Assembly (NCBI GenBank): GCA_008933995.1
Contig: WARS01000016.1
Location: 15,497,886 to 15,561,885, forward strand
Length of the DNA stretch: 64,000 nucleotides
Direction: 5' to 3'
From: Datnioides undecimradiatus
Taxonomy: Eukaryota; Chordata; Actinopteri; Lobotiformes; Datnioididae
Translations under genes and position numbers: made by a program
Shown here: piece after piece, positions 1 to 12,567 of the stretch
Numbering within the stretch: position 1 is the stretch's first letter
Layout of the letters: every line of letters starts with the position of its first letter
The notes under the pieces: generated by a model
Databases searched by the model: none
Told to the model about the DNA's origin: nothing
The model's input: only the letters and a program-made list of their open reading frames with translations

Positions 1-1560
1 ATGCAGGGCATGTTTGAGAGCTATGAAGTGGAAAAAATGTGTTGCAAAAAACTGAGTTAGGGAGAGGAGATACAAGATGCTCAGAGGGCCAATAAAAATC
101 AAAGTCAGGGGTAAGGCTGGGATGGTTTTCAGAAAGACAGGATAAAAAAAATAAACAAAGAAAGGTAGGCATCACTCAGAGAGCAGGCATCAGTCTCCTG
201 TTGCACTGCAAGCCCAGCAGAGATTTCAGAGAAAGACAAGCATAGCCAGGTGTGAAGATTGCAAGAAGGCAGGAGCAAAGTAGTGAAACTAGCAAGAGGA
301 TGGAAGGGATTGGTGGGGAGTAGATATTTGGTTTAGCTGTGGCATACCTTGGAGAGCAAGAGAGGAACAGTAATACAGCAAAGAGGGAGAGATAGAACAA
401 GAACAGATCCAGTGGAGAATGTGCTCTCGTAGAAAGCATAGACAGCAAGGTAAGGCTGTGTGTGAGTATGTGTGTGTGGGTAGGGACATTGTTCAGACAA
501 TTGTGTCCAGCATTCCCAGTAGAGAAAAAAAAGAAATGGACGCTGCTAAAAAATACAGAGAGAAACATGGAGGAAGGGACTGAAAAGTCAAAAAACACAC
601 TGCATTGATATTATATCTCTAGCAGGGAGGGAGAGTAAGTGAGTGTAAGTGAGAGAGACCTAAAGAGGTGGTTTGGAAAGGAGATAGCAGCAAGAGAAAG
701 ATTGGGAGAGTAGAGAACTCAATGATGTAAAAAAAATAGCCAAAGAGAAATTGAAATGATGGATTGAAAGGAAATGGAGAACTAGACAGGGGTAGTGTGG
801 AATGGATGTGGAGAGATGATGGAAACATAAAGAGGGAGTGATACGGGAAAGTGGGGTTCAACAGTGATAAAGTGAAAAGGTAGAAAGGGTGGGCAGAAGA
901 CTGCAAAGGAAAGAGAAAGTGAGGAGGTAAGGAATGCAACAGAGAGGTGCAAGGAGACTTAAGGAAAGAGGACACAAGGATACGATGCAACAGAGAAAAT
1001 AAAGCCAAGGGAAGGATTAGAATTAGGGAGGGAAGATCTGGAGGAAGAATGTCTGAGGATGAGTGAAAAAAACTCAGGAGGCAGCAATGAGAAGAAGTAG
1101 GATAGGACCAGAAGACCAGAAGATAACAAATGGGGCTTGGGAGGAGGTACAAGGCAAAAAGAGAAGGAATCAAGGATGGACAGAAAGTACAGTGGAAATA
1201 AAGTAGAGAAGGAAGCATGGGGGAATCAGCCATCAGGGCCGATTTTTACAAGTTCTAGCAGGGAGAGCAGGAAATACATCAGAGTAAGTAAAGGATTACA
1301 GAAAATCTCAAGAGCGGAGAGCACAGAGAGGAGGAAGGGGAAGGAAGAGAGTGAGTGAGCAGAGACACATGGCCTCCCTCTCACTGTTAGAAAGGAGAGG
1401 GTTGAATGAAAGTAGCAATAAGGAGGGAATGAAGGGAAGAAGAAGAAGCTGAACATACATTTACCATAACTACTGGCCACTGCAGCAGACAAACAGAGAG
1501 GGTGGTGCTGATGTAAGACAATGTGAGTTGGAATAGGATCGCCATCAGTGACACCATGAA
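1..1560. other. Purine-rich (GA-biased) non-coding tract
   Basis: The + strand is dominated by A and G from about 60 to 1,450, with many short GGA, GAGA and AAGG runs and few pyrimidine blocks. The minus strand is therefore a long polypyrimidine stretch, which has few stop codons and produces Ser/Leu/Pro/Phe-rich open frames of up to about 204 codons that look like no protein family. The pattern fits a decayed GA/GGA microsatellite or a polypurine mirror tract. No gene is seen here. Confidence 0.6.
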
Positions 1561-3011
1561 CAGGTATTATCATACCTCTAGCTTTTCTTTTTCTATATAA
1601 TGCTTTACTGTCAGCACTATTTGTACTTACACCTGCACTACATGTATTTATACCATATGTTGTGTCTGCACTGCCTGCTGAAATTGCTGCTCTCTGTTTG
1701 TAGCATATTCACTATTCATGTTATTAACACGATTCATACACGATATATCTTCTCATATTCATATCTACCACTTGCTGTTTCCTTAATTAAAAAATATTGT
1801 TGTGTACCCACTTAAAAGTTTACACACATTTTTAAAAAATAATAGGTTTTTGAAGGGATTTGAGTTTTTTTATTTTTATTTAAAATGTACTATGAATTTT
1901 ATGAGAAATATCTGTTTTTATTCATTATAAAATCAAATTAAGGAACAAGGCTGAATTTTCTTTCTGCCTTTCTGTTTCTATGATATCATGGCAAGAATGT
2001 TATGGTATAGGGAAGTGTTGTGGTTATGGAACATGTAAAAAGTCAGTTTAAGGTCTGTGACACTGTGCACACACACTAGAGAGCTGTGATCATCATCATG
2101 ACTAAACCAAAGAGGTTTATGTTTTGTCCTGATAGCATACAGACTGAGAGGGATGATGTAAAATGAATAGAGAGGCACATGGGAGGGGCAGAGGTGATTC
2201 AGGAAGGGATTTTAGTTTTTAGTGTAGGGATGCAAGGAGAAGGGATGGAGATAATGTGGACAGACGCAGCCCTGGATGAATGAAAATGAGACAGACTAAG
2301 CCAACACATTACAGAGCAAAGGAGGTGTATATAGAAGAGACATCAGGGAGTTACCACCAGCTGAGGATGGCTGGATGAGGCATGAAGATGGATATTTTTA
2401 GCATTTTTTTTAGTGGATTTGCTTCAGTTGATATCAACTAGGATTAAAGGAAGACAAGTCAGGGAGAGAGAGAAAGAGAGGGATTACAGACAGACACGGG
2501 CATATATGATATATGAAATATGATTTAGTTTATAGATATACTGATTTTTTTGTATGGAGGTTTTGATGCATTGAAACTAGCTTTCAATCATAAATCTAAA
2601 CTGATAGAATTGTGAAAAAAATTGCCAACTTCACATCAGCAAAGAACAGTGGCCATAGTATTAATATACAGTGACAGACAGGTGGATGGAGGTCTGAAGC
2701 AAAAAAGATTGGGGATATAGTAAAAAGGGGTGTTTCTTTGAATCAGATTTGGTAGATGAATCAAGAATGGAGGGATCTGGAGGGAGAGAGAAGCGGAGGA
2801 TGGAGGCAGTGAAAGAAAAGGGATCAGATGTGTATGGGTAATATGTTTTGGTGAGTTAGTAACAATAGACACAGCAGAAGGGATCCTCTTCAAGTGGGTC
2901 ACAGAGGCTGCAGAAACAGAAATTTATCATACATGGCAGCACAGCATTGTGAATGTGTGTGTGTCTCCCATTGTTTCCCTCTCTTTTACATACAGTTATG
3001 AAAGGTGTGTA
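1561..3011. other. Non-coding DNA, second purine-rich patch
   Basis: AT-rich sequence with a second, weaker purine-biased patch around 2,180-2,880. No exon with credible coding texture, no RNA gene and no recognisable transposon was seen. Confidence 0.5.
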
Positions 3012-3029
3012 TGTGTGTGTGTGTGTGTG
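3012..3029. repeat. (TG)9 microsatellite
   Basis: Pure TG run of 18 bases, extended by alternating purine/pyrimidine GCGCAC on its 3' side. Confidence 0.9.
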
Positions 3030-3030
3030 C

Positions 3031-5534
3031 GCACCTGTGTGCATATTATAGTAAGTCAAGCAGCTTTGACAGGGCACAGATGCTTGGCGGCTGAGGAGAG
3101 ACTGTTCCTGCTTCCTCTTTCATGCTTCTCACTCCTCTGTTTTTCTCCTCTTTAGTTTTACTGTCTCGTGTTTTTACTCTTTTATATCCAATTTTGTCTG
3201 TTTTTTTAAAAAGAATTTCCTTTCTTTTCTCCTTCCCACCCACACTCTGTTTGAATGTCTCTGATGTTATTGGGCAACATCATTGTAAAACAATTGAATA
3301 AACCCCAAATAAAATGCATTTTATCCACTATGATGGATACAACTTTGAAGGCCAAGCTCTTATTCACCTGTATTAAATAATGAAGACTTATGTTTCTAAA
3401 ATGAAAATGACAGGTAGCACTGGTAACTCTCTATATATTTATTTTGAGATATCCTGCTAACAGACCAAGTGGGTCAGTATCATTTTATTATTATAATTGT
3501 TTTCACCATAAAATTATATGGTTTGCATTGCGTTCTGAAAAATAATCGAGCGTTATTTTTGTTAACTAAAGCCATGACAAAAAAAAGTTTGTTCAACAAT
3601 GTTTTTACACATTACGATGTGTTGATGAGCTGTCTTTGTTAACCAAATAAGAAGCACTAGAATGTTAGTGGTTGGCTGTGTTGTTGTTTTTGTTTTTTCC
3701 CCTAATTGTGGGTCTACTCTGTCTGTTACAAAATTAACAATGCAACTCTGTCATTGACTGACGTGAGTAGATTCTTCAAGGTGACACTGTCCCAAACTGG
3801 CAACGAGTTAAGAATAACAACATGAAGTCATTAAAACAAAAAGGGTTTTGTCAGAACAAAAGAAAAAACCCATGGACACATTTTAAATCATCAGAAAAAA
3901 GCAGGGGACACACTTGAAGGCGCACCACAGTGCTGAGATAGCTGTGGTCTTAATCTACTTGGCTAACTCAGTTCTCTTTGCTAACATTCAGTCAATGTTA
4001 CAGGGAAGCTTGGCCAGGCAGGGAGCCATATTTTCTCTCATAAAACTTGTTTCAAATGATTAAATGAAAAAGCTAGTCTTCCAGACTAACTGTGGCTGGG
4101 TTAATGTGTTAGCTAACGTTAGTTCTCAATGTTCAAAGCTTTAAAGTGAAACGTGCAGGCTGTTATAACAACATATACTCTATAATAACTTTGGATGCTG
4201 TTTGGAAAAAGTGAACTTTTGAAATTGTTTGTTTTAAATGCTTCGTCATATGTTGTCCTTCTGCTCGAGGGACTCACACGAGGGAAAGAATCATGTTTCC
4301 TAAATGCTCCTCATCAGCCTGCAAATGTATTTATTGTAGCCTATGTACTTTGACAAGCAACTTGTAATTATGCTCAAACCATTTTCACTTACTTGTCACT
4401 TGTCATCCTCAACATGGTATGCAATGCAATTATTATCTTGTCAAACTGTTGTTACAGAAAGAGACATCAATATATCTTGAAGATATTTGTGTAAGAGTTT
4501 TAGACATATGGCCAGGCATGTTAACCAACAACTAGTTTCAGCACTAGTGTGATAATAATGATAATATTTGCAAGTACTACCAACAGATTAGCCTGTATTA
4601 AAATTTCAATACTTGTCACCTTGATTCAGCTTTTGTGGCTTGCCTTAGCTTATCAACTATGAGTGATAAAAATTACTAAAATATGAGTATGACTAGACAG
4701 TATTTCAGTTGAAAAGGAAAGATTAAATCTAAATTAGCTGTGAAAAATTCAACTGACCTAGAAGAAGGTTAAAGATACCCAGACAATGTTATACCTGTAT
4801 GAGCATGTATTGTGTACTCTCTTTGTTTTATATAAATTTCTTTTAAGGGTTATTCAAATGAGGCTGATACTCAGTGGACATTCTTAAGTAGTGAGTAACC
4901 CTCTTAATGACCTTCCAGTATCTCTGTTTCACAAAATCCATTTGCAAAGGATGAAACATGCTGTTTTGCCCTGACACAATTGTCTAGAGCATTGTGTTGT
5001 GTTTTTGAGTAAGGTGAAACTTACAAAAGAAATTCAAACTGAAATCTGTCTTTTTTGACAGGAGGAAATAAGATGGGCCAAGAAAAACAAAAAACGACAT
5101 TATTATCTGAATAACATTGCGTGTGTGCGTTAACCGATAAAAAATGACAATGAACAATTGCACACTAGACTGAAAGGCAGATGTTATGCATTCCCAACAT
5201 AACAACAGTTTGTGTTATGAGTTTTTTCTGAATGTATTGGCAAAATAAGTAGATCAATTACACATTTAGATGCTGTAAATTGCATGTTATAGTTGCAATC
5301 AATGAGACATGAAATACAATCCAAGAGGCCTAGTTTGATTGATCCATGAGTTTTAAGGCTTATCTGACTCTAAATCACAGCACGGCTGTTCAGGCCTTAG
5401 TCGGTCAGGCCTTAGTTAAAACCACCACTTTGCTTTAAAGTTAACAAGTTGCATCACATTAATGCTCACTCTGTCCTCTGACTTCTTTCTCTCTGTCTCT
5501 CTGCCCTTCTCTTTTCTCTCTGGTTTACTATCAG
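3031..5534. other. Non-coding AT-rich DNA
   Basis: No coding or structured feature could be supported. A near-palindromic TTAGCTAACGTTAGTT lies near 4,110, and a short tandem TCAGGCCTTAGT pair lies near 5,390-5,416. The last 70 bases are pyrimidine-rich and lead into the exon-like segment that follows. Confidence 0.5.
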
Positions 5535-5626
5535 GTATCATACGGTGTCAGCCTCAGTGCCAGCAGTCCCCAGTGCCGTGCTATCGCTCTCACTTCCCGC
5601 TGTACTTCAAATGAACTGCTCTGAAG
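5535..5626 (+). other. Exon-like segment (weak candidate)
   Basis: A long pyrimidine-rich stretch (about 5,467-5,533) ends in TATCAG, the following 92 bases are higher in GC than their surroundings, and the segment ends in GAAG followed by GTAACA, a fair splice donor. One frame (from 5,536) is open through the whole segment. Another (from 5,537) reads 25 codons rich in Cys, Gln and Pro and stops at 5,612-5,614. Neither translation resembles a family I know, and no second exon was found nearby. It may be a chance match to splice signals. Confidence 0.18.
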
Positions 5627-8600
5627 GTAACAGTGGTCGGGAGTCAGGAGTCACGCTGAAGTTTCCAGAAATAATAATGAAGACACAGAGAACGCAAGTG
5701 TGTGTTTGCACTTGTGTCTGTGCTTGTGTTTATTTTTCTAAACAGACGGGTAGAGGTGATAAACAGAGACATACATGCTATACAACTGATGAAAAAGGAC
5801 ATGAATACACACTAGAGTCAGGTGGAGAAAACACAAATGATGATTCACAGACAGAACAAATGGAAGGCACATGCTAACTATCACTTTAAAACAGATGGCT
5901 TCTGGTACAGTATGCAGAGTGTAGCTCCCAAATGTAAAAGCTTTAGTTGCTGAAAAATGAAATATGACATATAAGGTGCAGTTAAGGCTACGGTAAGTAA
6001 GAGTTTTATGTCAGAATACCTCCAGCCTATATTCTTAAAGGTGGGATTCAGTAAACAACAGCATCACATCCCCACTAATGGAGACCCAGCAGATCCGCCC
6101 TATTTACCCAAATTAAATTCCTCTGCTGGGTATAGACCCCGGGCGGGAAATGTTCTGAGCCAGCACTAAGTGACAAATCGAAACTTAACAGTCTTAGCTC
6201 CTAAAATGGTTTGTGAGCACTCCAAAAAACTCTGAACTGAATACACATGAAACATCATCTCTCTCTTGTCTCTTTTGGTATTCAGTAACTCATCACTGCC
6301 CAGCTGGGCTCATATAATTGCGTGTTAAGTGTGTTTAATGAGTTTAGTGACATCATGTCACAGGATTCTGAGAGTCATCTTGCTCCTGAAACTTTCACAT
6401 TGGTTTCATCTATGTTAATGGCATCAGGAAAAACAAGAACAGCCCTCAGAGGAAGACAGTGACAAGAAAAGGGGCAAAAAAAAAATAAATCAAAAAGCAA
6501 ATGGAAGGAAAATAACATTTCCATGTCCAGCATTGTGTCTGTAATATGTATAGAAATACCATTTCAACACAATATTTTGCACAGATATACTAATATAACA
6601 ATAACAGCAAATAACAATAATAAAAACCCCATCCATTCAAACTTTTGATTTAACATGGCAGTGTTTGGAATGAATCAGTGGCTTTCAAGCTACAAGCCTG
6701 TTAGTGAGCCCTAGTTTGACCTGACAATTCAACATGTAAGTGAGATAATGTTACTGATTTAGTCGTTTCTGAGTTATGAACACTTTCCATTATTAACTGC
6801 ATGAGCATGTTTAAGACATCCATCAGTGGTTAGTTCAACCAGATGCAATATGTGTTGCCAACTCAAATGGTGTCCACTGAAGATGTTCTATGAGGGTAGT
6901 CCATTAAAGAAAGCAATATAGAAAGGAGGCTCTGCTTGGGAATAGGTCATCATAGACTCTTTTGTCTAGTTGCATTGTAGGTAATGTAGACACCAGAGTT
7001 CAACAAGAAAAGGGGTGGTAGGAAAAATACAAAAAAGACAGACCTTTCAAATTTGAGTCTTAAAAGGTGTAGCACCATGATAAATTGGTGGTGTGAGCTT
7101 TTAATAAACCTTGGCTGCAAAATCAATAGATGAGATCAGTTCAAGACCAGCAAGTTTATATAAACAGTTTCATTTTCAGAAATTAACTGTGTGACCCTAC
7201 AATAATATATATGTGGTAAAGTTTCAATTATAGCTAAAGTTTGTACTTTTTTTTAAAGGTGATTTTTTTGAGTGTACATTATACCACTAATATATCCTGG
7301 TCCAAAAACATAAATTATTGTATTGATATTTGATTATTATTGTTGCAGATCTTGCAATTGTGCTTTTTTTCTTGTTTTCCACCATTCAACCAACAAAATC
7401 ACCTCTAGACTTTGGCTGCTTGTTTATAGCCTCAGAACTTTTATCAGCTGTTCTTCAATCAGAAATAGGTTGGCTTTGTCAGCATTTAGCTCAAACTTTG
7501 CATGTAATTACAGAGGTATTAAAACTACTTGGCTTTATAAAACCAGCACTTATTATCACACTTTTTTCTTCTTCGGTGTTTGCATACACTTATGCATTCC
7601 TAATAAACATGCTTCGATGTGTTCATTCAAGCTACACCCATGATACTTTTTGTCTTGTTTGTATTGAAGTGGAGGGTGTCCTAAGACATTATCACCATTG
7701 CAGAGGAATGTGTTTCAGGTTTTTGGCCAGCAGGAAAGAGATTCTGACCACGTACAACAACAGCAGAGCCAAAATATTTATGCCCTTCTCATTGATGTCT
7801 GTTTAAATCTTTGAGGTTTTACTACTAAATTAGATTTTGGTTGTGACTACAGCAATGTGCGTTTGTTAATAGATAGATCTAATTAAAATTTTGAAGCAGA
7901 TCTATAATGGCTTATTTTGATTTATAGAACAAAAAAATTTCTCAACACCTTTTGGCTCCAACTGCTGGTTTGTGTCTATGTCTGGAGCCAGTCTGTGTTT
8001 GACAATGTTACAGCTTAGTCGGGGTGTTAGTTTGGATTTGGTTAGTTTATATTATGCCCTACAGTTTGTTTTTTTGGATTGTGCTAAGGTGTATTTTTAC
8101 TTCACTAAAACATGAAAACTGTCATTACTGATATTATTTTTTAGCCGATTTCCCTTAAAAAAATTGGACAGTCCTCTTTAGACAGGAACAAGGCAATTAA
8201 ATGTTCACCAAATGTAAAACAGACAATGAGATGCTCATATTGTAGCATATTTGATACAGTCTGGTAAAATTTAACTGCCTCGTGTGTATCTACTATTTTG
8301 GCTTTTGAAGCACACTCTACCTGTAATTAGAATGTTTTGAAATCTCTGCTAATACCACTGGTAACACAGTAAGCAGTTGCTGAAAAGATATAAATAACTA
8401 GGTAAATATTGTAATTTTTAAATTGACAGTGCAGTTATGTTGGCTTGATTATATGATACAATCTCTTTGCAGGACTATAATCAAAATGTAAAGCCTTACA
8501 ACAAATATATCTGTCTGAAAGTCAAGCAGGGCAATAGATATCTTTAACTTTTGTGTTTTCTCTTATTTCTTTCAGTTGCTGCTCTTTAAACTTTGTTGAC

Positions 8601-8860
8601 TAGACAGTTGCCATGTGCTTAATTAGGACATGAATCACCACCAGCTGGAGTGATGCTCTTCTGTTGCTGACCTCTGCTCTTCTTCAGAGAAGCCATAGTC
8701 TCATTATGGATCAACAAAACACATGAAGTTGGTTTGATCAGGGATGTAATTCCTCTGGTTGTGTGGAGCTGTTTCCAGTGCATCACAGGTGTGGAAACAG
8801 TGCATACTGAGAATTGGTGTGACTTGAGCTCTGAAAGAAAGGTATTCTACTTTCAGCAGG
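5627..8860. other. Non-coding AT-rich DNA
   Basis: Contains poly(A) and poly(T) runs and a 158-codon open frame at 7,330-7,806 (+) that has no recognisable domain and is of a length expected by chance in this much AT-rich sequence. No RNA gene or transposon end was seen. Confidence 0.5.
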
Positions 8861-9055
8861 TAAAGAGTTTTGGGGGTTTTTTTTTGTCTGGCTGTATTGA
8901 CTTATTTTTAATTTGAAATGTGTCCCACAGTCAGCACACTTTTCTCGACAGTGACTTCCACTGGGACTTGCAGTTTCATTTAAAGAGTCCAGGGGATTTA
9001 TTTTGGATTTGTTTTTAGTCTGAAGTGTGTTCCACAGCCCATCTCCACTGGACTG
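8861..9055. repeat. Diverged tandem duplication
   Basis: Landmarks recur in the same order in two adjacent copies: TAAAGAG at 8,861 and 8,981, GAAATGTGTCCCACAG at 8,915 and GAAGTGTGTTCCACAG at 9,022, and TCCACTGG near 8,958 and 9,044. The copies have diverged by substitutions and by a deletion of some tens of bases in the second. No coding role is apparent. Confidence 0.5.
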
Positions 9056-9679
9056 TACCAGTGCTGCAGGGAATACTGGGTTTGATTTGTGATCAGTGTT
9101 GTTGTTTGGCATGCATCTGCCACACCCCACTGAGAGAATCTGATGGGAGAAAGAGAAAGGGATTAATGTAGTTCTTTCACAGGAACAACTCCAAGAAGAG
9201 TTGTAATGGTCACTAGACAAATGTGTGGTGGAAATCAATACATTCTCTTTGTTTCTGTTTGACTGTATTGCCACTGAAACAAGCCTAAAGAGAAAAAGAC
9301 TCATCCAGTTTCTCTACCAATTGTCTCCCACCAATTTCCAAGTAACTGAAGGCCTGATCGGTAATTTGTGCAAAAAGCTGATCTGTGCAACTGATTTTTC
9401 CTTGACATACTTAACTGATGTCATATACATGATGTTACATACCTATTTTAACCACGATCTTTTCCTAAACATATCTAAATAGTATTGGTGCTGGTATTTC
9501 AGTGCTGAACCCTAAGCATACTTTTTTTTCAGGCTATGGTCTCATGTCGTCTGTTTCCACATTTCCATGATAGCTATCTGATGACACTGTGCATTGTAAA
9601 ACTGATGCTTAAGGGAGATGCAGTGCATTGAAAAGTGGCAACAAGGGCTTCTGATCAAGGCTGCATATATCATGATGTA

Positions 9680-9909
9680 CAGTGAATATAAAAAGTCTGC
9701 ACACCCTTATAAAACTGCCTTGAAGCATTTTTAGATGTCTTTTTTTAATTACTATTTAAAATGTTCCTGAATCCATTTTTTCCAAGATTTTGGTTTTTAA
9801 GTAGATCACATTAAAGATGGACCAATGCTGTCATTTACATTGTTCTTATTTCTGTCTTTACCTATGACCTATGATAATTTCAAGAGGGTGTATAGACTTT
9901 TTATATCTG
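9680..9909. mobile_element. Tc1-type MITE, 230 bp
   Basis: The left end CAGTGAATATAAAAAGTCTG and the reverse complement of the right end (CAGATATAAAAAGTCTATAC) align with a 3-base gap and two mismatches over about 27 bases, and both continue into ACACCC. The element is bounded by TA at 9,678-9,679 and 9,910-9,911, the target duplication of the Tc1/mariner superfamily. From memory the termini resemble a Tc1-derived family common in teleosts whose ends begin CAGTGGATATAAAAAGTC. It has no coding capacity, and the arms' divergence indicates an old copy. Confidence 0.8.
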
Positions 9910-9911
9910 TA

Positions 9912-11775
9912 AGTATGTGTTATATCTCACTGTATTGCAATGTCATTTTAGAGAACTGCCATATGTTGTAAAGGTGAGTCAATCAATCAGTGTTTTTTTT
10001 TTTTTTTTGGGACGTGCACAGTTTTAATTAGATACTTTCGTCTCACATGTGCTAGCAACTCATTACAGCAGAGTTCCACCAGCGTGAATCAGGAGATGTC
10101 TTCTGACAGAGACTACTTAGCATGTGTAAACAGTTGTTGTAATGTCTCCTGGCAGCTTGGTCAAGTATGAATGATTGATTTCAACATTTCTGCTCAAATT
10201 AGGGGTTGAACATAGATGCTGGTGTGGTGTTTTGTTTTTTTTTTTTGCATAAAGCATTGTAGAACTTGGCCCATACAAGAGACAAAAGCCAACCATTAGA
10301 AGCAATTTCTATTAAAACAATGGTAAATATGCAGAACATGTTGAAATGTTATTACACCAGTATGAAGAGAAGCTAATTTTACAGTTGGCGACTATTATGT
10401 ATATCCACTACTGGGATTGTGTTTTTTATGAAATCCATTCCAATTTGTTTTTTAAAAAAGGACTGGTGAGAAGCAGGTTATATCTGCTTTTTGTCCTTAT
10501 GGAGCATGTAGGAGTGACACTTGTTCCAGCATGTTTGGGATTATTTACCCTTACAGGGACCAAAATTCTTCTCTGTTCACCACTTTTGGGCATATATCTG
10601 ACATTTAAATTCTCGCCTAATTAAGAAAACATTGCCTCCTGTGGTTTCTCTGTTTTTGCGATCTAAAAAACTCTCATCTGTGCCAACATGAATTAAGAAC
10701 TAATATAATGTGTCTGCTGGATCCATGCAAAAGAAAGATTTATGTACTGTGGAACATGTCTGTGGTGTCCTTCCTTTAGAGAGTGTGATGCTTGGTTTGG
10801 AACGTGTCCCAGTGTGTGTAAAAAATTTGCTGACTGACATCCTGTATAGTGTATAGTGCTGAGGCTTCCAGCAAAACCCCTAATGTCATCTCTCATCTCT
10901 CACATCCTGCTCGTCTCTCTCTTCACTGTCTTCACTAATTTTTTTGTTCTGCCTGTTGCTTTTTCATACATATTTTTTTATACTTTCTCTTCCCATTAAC
11001 ACACAATGTCTCTCTCTCGCTTCCCTCTCACTCTTGCACATGTATACACTGTGCACCCCCCCCCCAAAAAAATATATATTGCAGTGTTGCAGGAACAGAT
11101 ACAGACATATGTACTAAATCACATAATAGCTGCCAGAAATAAGACCTTGAATTAAATTCCTGGTGAGAATCCTCTGTCAAGCCAGAGAACGGCAAAAGGA
11201 AGCAACTCCTGTTAAGCTGTGACACATTTGATTTGACCAAAATCAACACATTGGATTTACAATACCTGAAACAATCAATATGTAGTGTATTTCTCCAAAA
11301 AGCAAAAAATAAAAAGTAATGAAGTGCAAAAGTACTGTTATTTTCCCCACACACTTAAAAAAAAAACAAACTCAGAATGGAAAAGAGCTTTTCAATCAGC
11401 TGGCAATGTCTCACAGGCAATGAGTCCTAAGACTTAAGAGGCAGACAACAGACTGTTGTGAAAATATATTATTCCTGATGAGGGATTAGTGGGAGTGAAT
11501 TCTCATTAAAAGATGATACCTGCATACCTGCACATTGCACTCTGCCTCTCTATCCTTCTTCTAGGTGTTCGGGGTTAAAGCGTTGTCTGATTGATGGTGT
11601 TAATGAATGTTTTATATTATTTTATGCAGTCTGTTGTTACTCAGCACCTACAAAAACCTTACAGTTGTGTATGTGTCTGTGCTGATGATTGGTAGTGATT
11701 GCCTAGTTATCCACTGGCAAGACTGGGAAGACTGCTCTGGGGAGTGTTGCCCAAGGCCCCAAGTGCTGAGTTTGT
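9912..11775. other. Non-coding DNA with homopolymer runs
   Basis: Holds poly(T) near 9,992-10,008, a C8/A7 junction near 11,057-11,071, and no supported gene or transposon. Confidence 0.5.
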
Positions 11776-11824
11776 TTGTGTGTGTGCATGTGTGTGTGTG
11801 TGTGTGTGAGTGCGTGTGTGTGTC
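11776..11824. repeat. Interrupted (GT)n microsatellite
   Basis: GT-rich array with CATG, GAGTGC and TCTG interruptions; the longest pure run is about 20 bases. Confidence 0.9.
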
Positions 11825-12375
11825 TGCACATTTGCCAAAAAAATCACAAAATATTCTAGTAATGTCTGTGTCATACTAACATTAATAATTAAATAATACT
11901 GCATCTCAGAAGCGTAAACACGATGTCAGCTTAGGGCTATCTACGTAGATGGAGCCCTTTATGTTACCAAGCATGCACGAGGACAAAAACAGGAGAAAAC
12001 GCCCTTATAATGTGATGTTTTTTCTTCATTTATTTCACTTATTTTTTTGCTTTTTGTGACTGACACTGGCCATAGCCATCAATAGGACAGAAGATGAGAG
12101 CAGTCTTTCATATCTGGACAACAACTGGACAACTGTTGACAACATTTTATTCATATAACATGTAACATATAACAATTTGCATAACATGAAAACAATAAAC
12201 TTTAAATGAGAAAAGAAAGTCACAGGAACTGTTGATGACTTTCCCAAGCACAACATCCAAGGGGAAAGATATATATATTGCACTCTCTGTGTAGATCTGC
12301 CTTAAAGGCCCCATAAAGTGGTGTGATTACAGGTGCAGCAATCACCTCCTACACTTTTTCAACGTGTTAATGTAA

Positions 12376-12416
12376 TGTGTGTGTGTGTGTGTGTGTGTGT
12401 GCGCGTGCGCATGCGT
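12376..12416. repeat. (TG)13 plus GC/GT alternating tract
   Basis: A (TG)13 run passes directly into CGCGTGCGCATGCG. All 41 bases alternate pyrimidine and purine without a break, the classic sequence class for Z-DNA. Confidence 0.9.
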
Positions 12417-12548
12417 TCATTCGCATGTGTATATATGTCTGTGTGAATGTGTTTTTCTTTATGTGAATAGATGAGGTGGGAACAGCGGCGCCCATTAACC
12501 TGCCATTTCACAGTCCACAAAGTGCAATAATCTAGGGGCAGAAGACAT

Positions 12549-12567
12549 ACACACACACACACACACA
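12549..12567. repeat. (AC)n microsatellite
   Basis: Short AC run, about 130 bases downstream of the opposite-sense (TG)n tract. Confidence 0.9.

Noticed and set aside
619-1233. 204-codon open frame on the minus strand
   Set aside because: Produced by a polypyrimidine tract that lacks stop codons; translation is Ser/Leu/Pro/Phe-rich and resembles no family.
7330-7806. 158-codon hydrophobic open frame on +
   Set aside because: About one such frame is expected by chance in 128 kb of six-frame AT-rich sequence; no domain, no splice or promoter context.
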